Below are positions 1 through 11,026 of a stretch of 64,000 nucleotides of DNA, piece after piece; position 1 is the stretch's first letter, and each line of letters begins with the position of its first letter. Origin of the DNA: Vigna angularis (Eukaryota > Streptophyta > Magnoliopsida > Fabales > Fabaceae); the NCBI RefSeq assembly GCF_016808095.1, contig NC_068975.1, positions 19,599,501 to 19,663,500 on the forward strand. The letters are read 5' to 3'. A program made the translations under genes and the position numbers. The notes beneath the pieces were generated by a model. It had not been told where the DNA came from. It saw only the letters and a list, made by a program, of their open reading frames with translations, and searched no databases.

Positions 1-255
1 GCATTTGTTTTCTTTATTTTTTTTTCATACATCATTTAGATAGGCTTAATCATGCATTTGCATTTATTTTCTTTTATTTTTAATAATTCATTTTCTTTCC
101 TCACCTAGTTTTAGTAATAAGTAAATAGGTTTTAATTCTACAATTCTATACTTAATAAGTACCAGGTTCTTGGATTGATTCCCTAGGTTGTCCCTATACT
201 ACATTAGTGGGGACTAGGTTTTGTTGACTTTTGTACAATTAAAACCTTTTCAACA
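1..255 (+). repeat. 3' part of an LTR, Athila-like Ty3 element (partial)
   Basis: AT-rich sequence ending in CAACA, directly followed by a primer-site-like stretch (TGGTGTCGTTGCTAGGAC, about 258-275), which is a decayed version of the site common in plant Ty3 elements. A gag remnant follows downstream, so this should be the end of a 5' LTR. Its left end lies outside the window. Confidence 0.5.
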
Positions 256-483
256 AATGGTGTCGTTGCTAGGACTTTGGCGACTGAAGTTTAGATTGTA
301 GAGTTAGCTTTGTACGTTTCTATTTTTCTCTATTTTTATTCTATTCCTTTAGCTTCAGTTTCTGAAAATTTTAAAAACTAAAAATAGTGGTTTCTCTCCA
401 TATTATGGTTTTTTGTGTTGGTATAATATCTGCTTGAAGTGGAGTCCAGACTGAAAATAAGTTTTGTAGCAGACTTGGAGGAG

Positions 484-620
484 ATGGCTGATTCTCAAGA
501 TTGGATGTATAAGCTGATCAAGAGGATACCCAAGTTCCATGGGCTAGCACATGAAGACCCACCAAGCACATCAAAGAGTTTAGTTGGGTGTGCTCCTCCA
601 TGAAGCCGGCCAGAATTTTA
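484..620 (+). pseudogene. Athila-like gag remnant, 5' piece
   Basis: An ATG at 484 opens a reading frame of about 39 codons (MADSQDWMYKL...) that ends in a stop after a frameshift. The neighbouring frame continues the gag homology up to the Copia insertion at 621 and resumes at 5837. In Athila-type elements this is the N-terminal part of Gag. The piece is non-functional, being frameshifted and interrupted by a 5.2-kb element. Family assignment rests on recognised Gag phrases in the downstream half. Confidence 0.5.
616..620. repeat. TSD TTTTA, left copy
   Basis: The five bases TTTTA precede the LTR start at 621 and recur at 5837-5841 just after the LTR end. This marks one integration event. 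Confidence 0.9.
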
Positions 621-1733
621 TGTTAGCATAAAGTTGAAGAACAGAAATTTTAATGATGTCTCAAAGTCAAGTCTCATGTGCTCTTATTGCAAGAAGATCT
701 TCATGAAGACTTGTTTTTATATTAAAGCTTTTGTAATTTAGTAGATTTATTTATAGGATGTGATTATCTTTGGTTCTATGTTTTGTTTGTCTTAGGTTGC
801 ATTAAAATTTATTTTGAATCGGAAAAACCTCATTTTATACTCGAGATAATTGATTATCAACTTATAATAGTCGATTATCAATAATCAATTATGCCATAAT
901 TGATTATCACGAGAAATTATGAGAATTTTTAAGCAAGGTTTTTACCGTTGTGCATTCATTAAATGCATAATCAATTACCATAATTGGATAATTAATTATC
1001 ACACTTTAATTAGTTGACAACATATTTTTGGAGGTATTCTTGAGTGAGATCTCTATAAATTAGATTGAGACTCTCATTCTAAAACATGAAATACAAAAAT
1101 ACGAAATAAGTGTATTTCGGAAAATCTTATCTACATTGTGTGGTGATAAGTGTTCTAGGGTTGGCTAAACCCTTATGGCTTTGAGAACTTGGTGTGTTGG
1201 CATGGAGCGAGAACTTTTACAGGGAGTGTGATTGAGTGTCGTTGTTGTTGGCATAGAGCGAGAACTTTCACAAGGAGTGTGATTGAGTGTTGTTGCTTTT
1301 GTTGAGTTAAAAGCCTATCATCCTTTGTGAAGCATTTGGAGGAGGTGTTCATCCTTTGTGAAGATTCAGAGGAGGTGTTCATCCCTTGTGGGTTACAGGG
1401 GAAGTGACTTTCATCTCTTGGGGTAATAAGAGAGGTGTTCTAACCTTCAACTTGTTTATTTTCTTTGTGATTGTAACAGTTTGTTGGTTTGTGCTAGTGA
1501 AGCGTTAATTCTCAGTTAAGATTAACAACTAGATGTAGGATCTTTGTGATCCGAACCAGGATAAAAATTACTTATGCAATTTTCTCTCTTCCTTACTCTT
1601 TAATTTGTTTAAATTGTTTTAAGGAATATATTTACATGAGGGAATTATTAAAAGAACAATTTGAGATAAGAAACCAATTCACCCCCTCTTGGTTTGTCTA
1701 ACGCGTTAACCATTTTGTTGCGCCGCTCTGACA
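621..1733 (+). repeat. 5' LTR of the gag-only Copia element
   Basis: It is 1,113 bp long, starts TGTTAGCA and ends CCGCTCTGACA. The same sequence recurs at 4782-5836. It holds a cluster of palindromic AATTGATTATCA-like words (about 842-1010) upstream of a TATA box at 1053-1060. Confidence 0.9.
1053..1060 (+). promoter_or_regulatory. TATA box of the LTR (CTATAAAT)
   Basis: CTATAAAT lies mid-LTR downstream of the palindrome cluster, where the U3/R border of a Copia LTR is expected. The 3' LTR has the same box near 5218-5226. Confidence 0.6.
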
Positions 1734-1735
1734 AT

Positions 1736-1747
1736 TGGTATTAGAGC
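1736..1747 (+). other. Primer binding site (initiator Met tRNA)
   Basis: TGGTATTAGAGC begins two bases after the 5' LTR. It differs at one position from the canonical TGGTATCAGAGC complement of plant initiator tRNA-Met that is seen in the second Copia element. Confidence 0.8.
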
Positions 1748-1768
1748 TTGCTTTGATAGTAATTCAAA

Positions 1769-3265
1769 ATGACGGGGCAACATCAAACCTTTGCTGAGGG
1801 TGCCTCTATCAATAGACCTCCATTGTTTACTAGAGAAAACTATGCTTTTTGGAAAGTGAGAATGTAAATTTTCATGGAATCTATTGATAGTGGGATTTGG
1901 GAAACTGTCACAAATGGTCCTTTTGTTCCTATTGTATTTATTAACAATTTGCAGGAATCCAATCCGCGAGAACAATGGAATACTGATGATAGAAGAAGAT
2001 CCCAACAGGATGTAAGGGCTCGTAACATAATATCATCTACTTTATAGATGTCCAAAAACGCTTCACTCACATAGTGAATCATCTCATTGGTTTAGGTAAG
2101 TCCTTTGATAATGATGAATTAAATATAAAAATTCTTAAATCTTTGGACAAGTTGTTAATCTCAACTAATGACTCACTGATGTCAATGGTTCCATTGTTTG
2201 GTAAGTTGAGAGAACATGAACTGGATCTCGGGAGATTGAACGAGGATGAAGAGAAAGGAAAGAAAAAGACTCTAGCGTTCAAATCTGAGATTGATAAAAG
2301 CAAACATCTTAATGAAGAAGAAGACTTTGAGGAAGATGAAGAAGATATGGATCTCTTCATTAAGAAATTTAATAAGTTCATGAAGTCTAAGGGCAAAAGA
2401 AGATTTAAAAATAGGAAGAAGGAAAACAAGGAATCTTCGTCAAATTATCGTTGTTATGATTGCGATGAGAAAGGACACATGAAGGCAGATTGTCCAAATC
2501 CAAATAAGGGTGAAGAAAGAGGCCAAAAGAAATTCTTTAAGAAAAAGAAGGCATATATTGTTTGGGAGGAAGAGAATGATACTACAACAAGCTCAAGCGA
2601 CTCTGATGAGCAAGCCAACATATGTTTGATGGCTGATGATGACTTCTCTGAAAGTCAAGTAAGTATCTCTAGCGATTTTGAAACTTCAGATTATAGTGAA
2701 AGTGAATTACTTGATACGTATAAAGAATTATTATGTGAATTAGAGAAACTAAATAATGCTCATAAAAAATTAAAGAAGAATTTTAAAGAATTAAGATCAA
2801 ATCATGAAAAAATTATTGAAGAAAATAAGGATTTGAAAAACAAAATTTTATATTATGAAAAAGGTAAATATACTAAAATTGAAGAATGTGCTTCTTGTTT
2901 AGATAAAAAAATGCCTTTTAATAAAACAACCAACGCTGAATGTAGAAATAATTTAAAAATTAAAAAGGTTGTTAAACATGTTCCTAAAAATAATTATAAT
3001 TACTACGATTATAATTATGGTAATAAAATTGAAAATGTTCCTAAATATAATTATAATGATTATAATTATAAAAATAAAATCAAGTATGTTCCAAAATATA
3101 ATACAAAATTATTATGATTATAATTATAAAAATAGAAATTATAGGAACCCAAGTGATGTTACTTGTTTTTATTGCATGAAAAATGGTCGTACATCAAATA
3201 AATGTAGAATAAAACATTATGGTATTCTAAATGGAATATATGCATGGATTCCTATTATAAAATAA
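1769..3265 (+). pseudogene. Copia gag pseudogene with zinc knuckles
   Basis: Gag starts at the ATG at 1769. An early in-frame stop (TAG at about 1865) and a deletion near 2040-2065 separate the N-terminal part from the long open stretch at 2074-3117 (347 codons). Visible are a CCHC zinc knuckle (CYDCDEKGHMKADC), acidic and lysine-rich linkers, and a coiled-coil-like segment rich in K/E/N. A second zinc knuckle (CFYCMKNGRTSNKC) lies in another frame up to 3265. The stretch about 2985-3140 is expanded with near-repeated Tyr/Asn-rich units, and a frameshift follows them. Compared with the intact relative at 32745-34445, about 70 residues of the central Gag domain are missing. Non-functional. Confidence 0.8.
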
Positions 3266-3812
3266 TCTGTCTCTAGCTTTAAAGGACCCAAATAAGTATT
3301 TTTGGATACCAAAATATTATTTTTCTATCTTGCAAGTTATTTCAAAATTAAGGAAGAAGTTTTTGGGTGTGCACCAAAACTTGGTAAAGTATGGTTTGTC
3401 AAATTAAGGGAGAGTTTTTAACTTGAAAAGAAAATTTTGATAACTTTTTTTAAACTACTTCTCTTTCTTTCTTAAGGTATCAAATGCAATTTAATTTTGT
3501 TTAAGTTACTCAATAAAGAGGAGTATTTCTTTATACTGTTTTTATTTATTTATTATGATTTCTAAGTTCATTGTATTTTCTATGTTTTGATTTATGCCTC
3601 ATGTTTCCCTTTAATAAAAATTACGATAATTGTTATTTATTTGTTTATGACTTTTATTCAAGGAGAATTCTTATATTTAGGGGGAGAAATTTTATTTAAT
3701 TATACTTAGGACCTTTTTAATAATGATCAAAAAGGGGGAGAAATATTTATCTCTTGTCTATTAATCCCTCTCCTTTAAGTTATGTATGAGTTACATATAA
3801 GTACAGGTTACA
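3266..3812 (+). other. Copia 3' non-coding region, no pol
   Basis: Starting right after gag, this AT-rich stretch shows no protease, integrase or RT similarity. It carries two internal polypurine tracts with the word AGGGGGAGA (near 3680 and 3735) that resemble the functional tract before the 3' LTR. Confidence 0.6.
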
Positions 3813-4729
3813 CACTAGTAAAAAAACCGCGTACAACGTCGAATATTTTGGGCTTTTAACGGCGAATCGCGAACGACGTCATATAAGGAGACGTTAAATT
3901 GACGTCGAATTTAAAAAATTCGACTTTTAAATTAACGTCGCATGTTTTCAATATACGACGTTAAGTTAACGTCGAATTTTCTCAATATACGACGTTAATA
4001 ATTTTTTTTGGTTTTTTTAATTAATTGTGATCTTTTTTACAACTCTACGAGACTTGAAAAGCAGAAAAATAACAAATTTCAGTTTTGGGTATTTTATAAA
4101 GCAAGAACTATGAACGTATAGTGCAGTATCAACAACAAACAACAATAACCAACAACAAACAAGTTCAATCAAACAACAACAACAAACAAGTTCAACCAAA
4201 CAACAACAAACAAGTTCAACAAAAAAAACAACAAACAAGTTAAATAAGTTCTTCAAAAACAAAAATGAAAACTAACCTTGTTCATTAGAATAAAGTGTCG
4301 TCACCAGTGACAGAGAAATCAGAATGCGCCTATAAAGGACAAGAGCACGAAAATAATAGGTCAAGACAAACGAAAATTATACATAAAGTAATTAATTAAC
4401 ATGCATTTGTATCAAATGAAAGAAAGATTACATGTAATGGTCATCAAACTTCGTTCGAGAAAATTTTCAGAAGAGAAGAGGGTCTCGCGCGCTAAGATAA
4501 AGTGAATGAATTTTCAATCTCCCGCTCAAAGTTTTATTGAATTCACTAACCTTTTAACGTTTAACGTTGGGGCATTCGACGTTTTATATCCTTTTACGTC
4601 GAATTACAATTCTAAACGACATTTAATGGTTGCATTTATTTACAAAAATGCAACCGGTCATTTTTAACGTTGGTTATTCAGTGGTTCAACGTTGAACGTG
4701 TGACGTTATACGCTGTTTTTGTACCAGTG
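3813..4729 (+). mobile_element. Small non-autonomous CACTA DNA transposon
   Basis: It begins CACTAGTAAAAAAACCGCG and ends with the inverse of CACTGGTACAAAAACAGCG, flanked on both sides by the 3-bp duplication ACA (3810-3812 and 4730-4732). Both ends are dense in short subterminal words built on CGACGTT/AACGTCG, as is usual for this superfamily. At 917 bp it has no transposase frame. It lies inside the gag-only Copia element, in the orientation shown by the CACTA end first. Confidence 0.9.
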
Positions 4730-4769
4730 ACAAAAAGATTTAAATCAAAATATTTTTTATCATCATCAA

Positions 4770-4781
4770 AAATGGGGAGAT
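4770..4781 (+). other. Polypurine tract of the gag-only Copia element
   Basis: The purine run AAATGGGGAGA lies immediately before the 3' LTR, where plus-strand priming is expected. Confidence 0.65.
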
Positions 4782-5836
4782 CGTTAGCATAAAGCTGATG
4801 AGCAGAAATTTTAAAGATGTCTCAAAGTCAAGTCTCGAGTGCTCTTATTATAGGAAGATCTTCATGAAGACTTGTTTTTATATTAAAGCTTTTGTAATTT
4901 AGTAGATTTGTGTATAGGATGTGATTTATATTTGATTCTATGTATTGTTTGCCTTAGTTTGCGTTAAAATTTATTTTGAATCAGAAAACCTCATTTTATA
5001 CTCAAGATAATTTATTATCAACTTATAACAATCGATTATCAATAATCAATTATGACTTGCCTTAATTGATTATCACGAGCAATTATGAGAATTTTTAAGC
5101 AAGTTTTTTGCCATTGAGCATTCATTAAATGCATAATCAATTATCATAATTGGATAATTGATTAACACACGTTTATTAGTTGACAGCGAATTTTTGGAGG
5201 TATTCTTGAGTGAGATCTCTATAAATTAGATTGGAAATCTCATTCTAAAATACAAAATAAGTGTATTTCAGAAAATCTTATATGGAGTGTGCTGAACCCT
5301 TGTGTTGTGGCTTTGAAAACTTAGCGTGTTGGCATAGAGCGAAAACTTTCACAAGGAGTGTGATTGAGTGTTGTTGTTGTTGGCATAGAGCGAGAACTTT
5401 CACAGGGAGTGTGATTGAGTGTTGTTGTTGATGAGTTAAAAGTCTATCATCCTTCGTGAAGCATTCGGAGGAGGTGTTCATCCCTTGTGGGTTACAGGGG
5501 AAGTGACTTTCATCTCTTGGGATAACAAGAGAGGTGTTATAACCTTCAACTTGTTTATTTTCTTTGTGCCTGTAACAGTTTGTTGGTTTGTGCTAGTGAA
5601 ACGTTAATTCTCAGTTGAGATTAACAACTGGATGTAGGATCTCTATGATACGAACCAGGATAAAAATTACTTGTGGAATTTTCTCTCTTCCTTACTCTTT
5701 AATTTGTTTAAATTGTTTTAAGGAACTTTTATATTTACTTGAGAGAATTATTAAAAGAAAAATTTGAGATAAGAAACCAATTCCCCCCTTCTTGGTTTGT
5801 TGAACGCGTTAACCATTCCGTTGGGCCGCTCTGACA
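4782..5836 (+). repeat. 3' LTR of the gag-only Copia element
   Basis: It is 1,055 bp long and collinear with 621-1733, with many substitutions and small deletions. The first base of the terminal TG has become C (CGTTAGCA). It ends CTCTGACA at 5836 and is followed by TTTTA, the right TSD copy. Confidence 0.9.
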
Positions 5837-6197
5837 TTTTAGAGGAATCGGTGAAGATGAAGGCATTTCCAATGTTTCTGCAAGGCGCATCAAGAGATTG
5901 GTTTGTCTATTAGCAACAACCTTTTAGGAGTTGGCCAGAGATGTAGCAGAAGTTTCAGAATAGATACTTCCATTGTGTAGTTTCAAGATATTCAACAACA
6001 TATGCACAACTTGTCCAACCCATCAGATTTCAGAGCCCAAGCTTCTAGTATACTTTTATGAAGGTTTGCTTTACAAAGACAAGGTGTTGGTTGATGCAGC
6101 AACTAGAGGCTCTCTATTGGACAAGACCCCAACTGAGGCAAGAAAGTTGTTGTGCAAGCTAGCTGGAAATGACCCTGATGATGCAATTGGTGAATAA
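5837..6197 (+). pseudogene. Athila-like gag remnant, 3' piece
   Basis: This continues the remnant that stops at 620. Phrases typical of Athila Gag are visible in two frames: KAFPMFLQGASRDW near 5858-5900, then TCPTHQISE and YFYEGLLYKD followed by DAATRGSLLDKTP from 6010 to 6140. Stops and at least one frameshift separate the parts, so it is not functional. The open stretch ending at 6197 is the best-preserved portion. Confidence 0.65.
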
Positions 6198-6218
6198 AGA
6201 AAATAGGTTTTCTCTGAA

Positions 6219-6509
6219 TTGAATATTCAAATTAACACTGATGAGGTTCAACATCATTTTAATGCTTTTGATCTGTTTAAAGTTGAACCCATAGAACTTG
6301 CTTTGGATCCTATTCTTGTTATGCATTCTCATAGTCTTGATTCAACATTTGACATAAAACACATTGATATTATTATTTCAGATTTAATGACTGACTTTGA
6401 CATTGTTTCAATTGATGATAGTCTTTTAGTGTGTGTTGATGCAACCTCTAAGTTTGTGTATACTGGTGAGATTGTGTTGATGCCCCCAACAAATTTTCTC
6501 TTGAATTGA
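6219..6509 (+). CDS. Unrecognised ORF downstream of the Athila-like gag
   Basis: An open frame of 96 codons with an ordinary amino-acid composition (acidic, Asp/Ile-rich) lies 22 bases after the gag remnant. I do not recognise a domain. It may be a relic of the same Ty3 element rather than a gene. No TATA box or intron signals were seen around it. Confidence 0.25.
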   Translation: MNIQINTDEVQHHFNAFDLFKVEPIELALDPILVMHSHSLDSTFDIKHIDIIISDLMTDFDIVSIDDSLLVCVDATSKFVYTGEIVLMPPTNFLLN

Positions 6510-7389
6510 TAGGAAAATATTATCCTAAAGGCTTTATCATTTTTTTCTCTTTTTCTATTTATATCTTTTTGGCAACAACATCATCAACCACATCCTTTGG
6601 TTTTAGAACCTAGCTTTGTAAAAATAAAAATAATTATTTTTCAATCAGTATGCACTTTATTGGTTTGTAATGTGGTTAGGGGTTGACAGGGTTTTAAAAA
6701 AATGGTATAAAGGGCCAAGTGAAATGTTGTGGGTTTATTTTCTCACACAACGATTATCAGCATGATATTACCTCGAATATCTTCACAACTTTTTAATCAT
6801 TTTTCAACTATTTCTTGATATATTTTCCTTGATATTGTTATTACTTTGTAATTTCCCCTTTTTTTCACATTTCATTTTTTCCTTGATCTTGAATCAAAAT
6901 GATTTCAAACTTTCAATCATTCTCATCTTTGAGTGATACCTCTTTGCATTTTGATCATTATGACTTAAATGAACTTAACATGCTAATATTCCTTGTGTAG
7001 GGATAATCTTGAAAGAAATGTTGCTTTTAGCTCAAAGAAGGTGCAAGGGATAATTCATTTTTTTTAGGAAAGAAAGATGACCACACATCATTTTGAATCC
7101 TAATTCCCTTACTTTCACAAAGATTAACTCTTAAACAAAATTCAATGATATATGTTGCTCTTATTTTTTTTCATATACTTCTTTTTTATTTTATTTTCAT
7201 TTTAATTTCATTTCATCATTACCTTTAAGTGTTACTGATCATTCCCATCAACCTAAGAGAACTATTTTGAACACGAACTTCCCCACAATAATATTCACAT
7301 TTATCATTTAGGAAAACTGATGTTTATTAGGGTAATTTTTTTATTGAGAAAGATGAATAGACTTAGGTGACGTATGCACGTTATTTACC
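6510..7389. other. AT-rich stretch, no gene seen
   Basis: Low-complexity AT-rich DNA without long frames, terminal repeats or RNA-gene signatures that I could recognise. Confidence 0.5.
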
Positions 7390-9600
7390 ATGAAAACATT
7401 GAATTTGGAATCACTTGCAATTTCCACTTCTATCTTAGAACATTTATTTTTGAAAAGGTATTCATTTGATGATTTTAGAACCGAAAGATTGAACATACTT
7501 CACAATCTCAACCTTTTATTTTTTTTCTCATATTTTTTAAATTTTTTTCATTTCCTACCACCATTCAAAATTGTATTTTTTTACCCATTTTTTCAAATTT
7601 TAGAGGAATTGAACCTAAGGAAACTTTATGTGGAAATCGGGCGCAATGGCTCAAAGATATCAAAATTAAACTCTCTTTTTTTCAAAATTTCCTTTTTTTT
7701 AAAAAACATTATTGGTGAACTTATGAATACATATTTATTTTGATTTTTTTTAGAAATATTGAATGTGAAATTGTACAAATATTTTCAAAATTTTGTTTGA
7801 CTCTCCCTTTTTTATTTTTCGAGAAAAACTGAAATGGGTTAAAGAAAATCATGTTCAAGATGACTAGAAAAAAATTCGAATTTAGGAAGATGAGACAAGA
7901 CTGGATTTGATGGGCTAAATGCAATTGATCTTAATTGGACAGACATAGTTAAACTTAATGAACCAAATAAAATTGGACTTGGTGGGCCAAACAATTAGGG
8001 TTAATGGACCAAACCCAACTGAGCTTAATGGTCTAAACAATTAGGCTTAATGAATTGAAAACAAATGAACAAACACAATTGAGTTTAATGGGCTAAACAA
8101 TTGAACTTAATGGGCCAAACAAAAATTGGGCTGGACGAGCCTAACAAAACTAGACTTAATGGTGTGGGAACTAGGCTTGACGGACCAGACATAAATAAGC
8201 TTAATGGGTCGGACATAACTAGGCTGGACAAGCTCGACTTTGAAAAATGTTTGAAAAAAAATGTGATATTATGTGAAAATTTAGAATTTATTTACAAAGA
8301 TGTGAAAATTATGAAACATGTTAAAAGAAATCTTTTTGTATTTTTTACATTTGTACTTAAATTTTTTTTAGAAATTGAATTTAATGAAAAACACATGCAA
8401 ATGGGCCAAAATGAGCTCGAAAATTCTTCTTGCATTTATTGAAGGGAAAAATGTTGAAAATTCTACAAATTTTCATTTTCTATTTTCGAATTTAGTTTTA
8501 AAGTTTTGATTTATTGTTTTTTACATTTTAAAATTTTGAATAATTTTATTTTTTCTAGGACTACAAAAACCGAGTTGAATCGAATTTGAGGGAAACTGGG
8601 GTTGGAGGAAATTGGGTTTGTTAGGAGGGGTTGGACTTGATGGGACAAATAGATTGAGATATGAAGTCCAACTTAGGAAAAGGTTAATTTTTTTATTTTA
8701 TGGAAGAATGAAAAAAAAAAGGACATCAAGATGAAACATATTGAAAGAAATCTTCTTTTTGTTTTTTTAATATTTTTTATTATCAAAGAATTTCGGAGGA
8801 ATTGGACTAACAAACGAAAAAAAATAACGAAAAAAAAATCTTAGAAGACAATTCGGTCCAATAGGCCCGAAAACTCTTCTTTTTATTGTCGTAGTGAAAA
8901 AAACTTAAAACTGAATTTTGGATTCCTCCTTTTTCATCTCATTTCTTTTATACATTGCGAGAAATTTTCCTAATCAAAACATTTTTACTTAAAAGAAAAG
9001 CAAAAACTATGAAAAAAGCATTTTCCATTACTATATTATTTTATTTAAAATTCAGAGTAACTGGGGGTGCGGAAACCATAATGCCCATTAGACCTAATGG
9101 GATCGAGGACTATCCCTTTTCTTTTTATTTTTTCAACTTCTATATTTATTTACAATGAAGAAAAAGAAAAAATTGATAAAATGACGTGATGTGAAAATTA
9201 TGGACATGCTACAAGAATTTTTCATGGTCATTTTTAATTTTTTTTTTAATTTCAGGAGAATTGGTCTCAAAGGAACACATGGAAACGAGGCCCAATGAAC
9301 TTGAAAAATGTTTTTTCTCAATGAGCAATAAAAAATCTTGAAAAACACGAATTTTTTTTTTAATTTTCCTTTTCATTTATTTATTTGACTTTCATTTTTA
9401 TGAATATTTTAGAGAAATAGAACTCAAGGAAAACCATGCATGTCATATAGGCCTGATGGGCTCGCGAACTATTTATTTTTCTTTTTTTTTAAATTTCGTT
9501 ATTTTGTATGAATTTTAAAAATATAAAGAAAATAAATATATATACATGCTACAACAAAAGTTGAATGTACCTTCGAAACACTTTTTTATATCACAAAATA
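7390..9600. repeat. Degenerate long-period repeat block
   Basis: A recurring set of phrases appears at irregular 150-450 bp spacing: a T-rich run, then a GAATTG/AAATTG-like phrase and AAGGAAAC-like word, then a phrase such as GGGCC...GAGCTCGAAAA...TCTTC. Examples lie near 7600, 8370, 8790, 9255, 9410 and 9450. A second shared phrase (GATGTGAAAATTATG...) occurs near 8302 and 9189. Open frames here are accidental and low-complexity. The origin is unknown; it could be the untranslated part of an old LTR element. Confidence 0.4.
7905..8240. repeat. Short degenerate tandem repeats (about 20-30 bp)
   Basis: Successive variants of AACTTAATGGGCCAAACAA follow each other with drifting length (for example near 7952, 7982, 8022, 8075, 8101, 8153 and 8190). 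They sit within the longer repeat block. Confidence 0.5.
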
Positions 9601-9746
9601 AAAAGAAGTAAAAGACATTATTTTTTTTATGACTTTTCCTATATTTTGATTTCTTTTTATTACTACTTTTTTACTTTTTCAAAGACAGGTTCTATTGAAG
9701 TCTCCGATAGTCAGTGACTGAAATTTTCGACATAGTGAATCCTCAG

Positions 9747-9756
9747 CTATAAAAGA
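9747..9756 (+). promoter_or_regulatory. Possible TATA box (CTATAAAAGA)
   Basis: A canonical-looking TATA word is followed by a leader rich in GTGAGAG repeats and then CT-rich sequence. It is 0.9 kb upstream of the homeobox remnant. It may be that gene's old promoter or the promoter of an eroded LTR. Confidence 0.35.
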
Positions 9757-10638
9757 CTGCTTGAACACGTTGTGCGATACTTTGAGCCGTTGTAAGATTT
9801 GAGTAAGAGCCTCCCTTTGAGAGCTTTTGAGTGAGAGTTTGTGAGAGCTTCTCAGCAAGAATGAGCCGCTTTGAGTGTGAGTCTTTGTGAGATTTTATTG
9901 TGAGTGAGATCTTCCTTCAAGCATACCTAAGAGCTACCAAGTGAGTCATTTGCCAAGTGAGACTTTGCTTCCGCGTTAGTAAGCATTTCTTTCTCTCAAC
10001 CCTTCTCCTCTTTATTCATTCTCTTTTTTTATGTTCTTTTATTCTTCTTTTACTTTAAGCTTTTTGCTCGCTATTTCTTTATCTACTTTTTTATTCTTCT
10101 TTTTGTTGTTATTTACTTTCTCTTCTATTGCTTTGTGTTTTTTCTCTACTCCTCACTCATTTGCCTTTGTTATTTTCTCTTCTTTTATTTGCTTCTCCTT
10201 TCATCTTCTATTATTTTTTGTCTTTTGTTTCAAACTAATATATGATTTGTCACCAAAACATGGAGTATATAGGCTGAAAAATCATTGTTAACCTCCCTTT
10301 GTTTGAAACTATGAAAGAGGCATTCAGGTAGAACAACGCCACGTCCCCCATTTAGAAACGAAAAAAGTTTTAAATGATATAAAAAAAATATGGACATGAA
10401 CTCTTATGGATTTAGATCTAGGTAGGATCTGTTGCGAGGACCATGAAACAAATCCATCCCTAGACATTAAAATTAGACTTCAAAACTGGACAATGGACAA
10501 AAATTAACTTAAAAAAGAAAAGAAACAAAAAAGGGAAAAACTGGTCACTTAACCCGAACATAAAAAACTATTTTTCCTTTTGCATGTTTTTATTTTTAGA
10601 TTTTTCTTAGAAGAAGACCGAACAAAAATTTCAAAAGA
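9757..10638 (+). other. Leader and CT-rich stretch upstream of the homeobox remnant
   Basis: Transcribed-leader-like sequence with recurring GAGAGTTT/GTGAGACTTT words runs to about 9960. Then GTAAGCATT (a possible 5' splice site) is followed by a T/CT-rich region to about 10230. No coding frame is believable; the frame at 10031-10291 is low-complexity Phe/Ser/Leu. Confidence 0.35.
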
Positions 10639-10860
10639 ATGGAGATCGAAGATAAGACAGGTTACAAACGATGGCGGCCCACTAAGGAGCAAGTTGACAT
10701 TTTAATGACCATCCTCAACCATGGAAAAATAAACCCTATTCGAGAACAAGTTCGTAAGATCGCAACACGACTTAGGGATTACGAGGAAATCGGAGAATAA
10801 AGAGTCTACTGTTGGTTCCAAACGGAGACCGAGTGAAGCAACGACGCCCACAACAAGACA
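10639..10860 (+). pseudogene. WOX-type homeodomain fragment (broken)
   Basis: From the ATG at 10639 the frame gives a WUSCHEL-related homeodomain. Helix 1 contains RWRPTKEQVDIL, the middle reads INPIREQVRKIATRL, and helix 3 begins RVYCWFQ. A TAA at 10798-10800 interrupts between helices 2 and 3. A one-base frameshift just after the WFQ motif moves the basic tail (VKQRRPQQ) into another frame. WOX proteins are plant transcription factors that control stem-cell and organ identity; the extended loops and WFQ match that family rather than other homeodomains. The protein cannot be made whole as it stands. It is probably a decayed copy or a transposon-carried fragment. Confidence 0.6.
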
Positions 10861-11026
10861 TCCTTAGTGCATCTAAACCTTCATACTCTCTCCTATTGTC
10901 CTTCATGCATGCTAAGTTCTCTTTGGATTTTTCCTCCTTTCTCTTTTTTGTATTTTTTTTTTCATTTTTTCTTTATTTCTTTTTGCATTTTTTCTGACTC
11001 TTATTTCTCTTTATTGCGCCATTAGA

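Larger units (their letters stand above)
621..5836 (+). mobile_element. Gag-only (TR-GAG-like) Ty1/Copia retrotransposon, SIRE-related
   Basis: The element runs from TGTTAGCA at 621 to CTCTGACA at 5836 and is flanked by a perfect 5-bp TSD. It has two LTRs, an initiator-Met tRNA primer site, one gag frame and several polypurine tracts, but no protease, integrase, RT or RNase H. The gag and LTR ends resemble those of the full Copia element at 26664-35576, so it could have been mobilised in trans by such a relative. A CACTA element sits inside it at 3813-4729. LTR divergence is clearly higher than in the other two LTR elements of this window, so it is older. Confidence 0.9.

Noticed and set aside
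4017..4262. 81-codon minus-strand frame (VELVCCC repeats)
   Set aside because: A translation of CAACAA-type simple sequence inside the small CACTA element.
10031..10291. 86-codon hydrophobic frame
   Set aside because: A translation of a T-rich low-complexity tract; no domain or conserved pattern.
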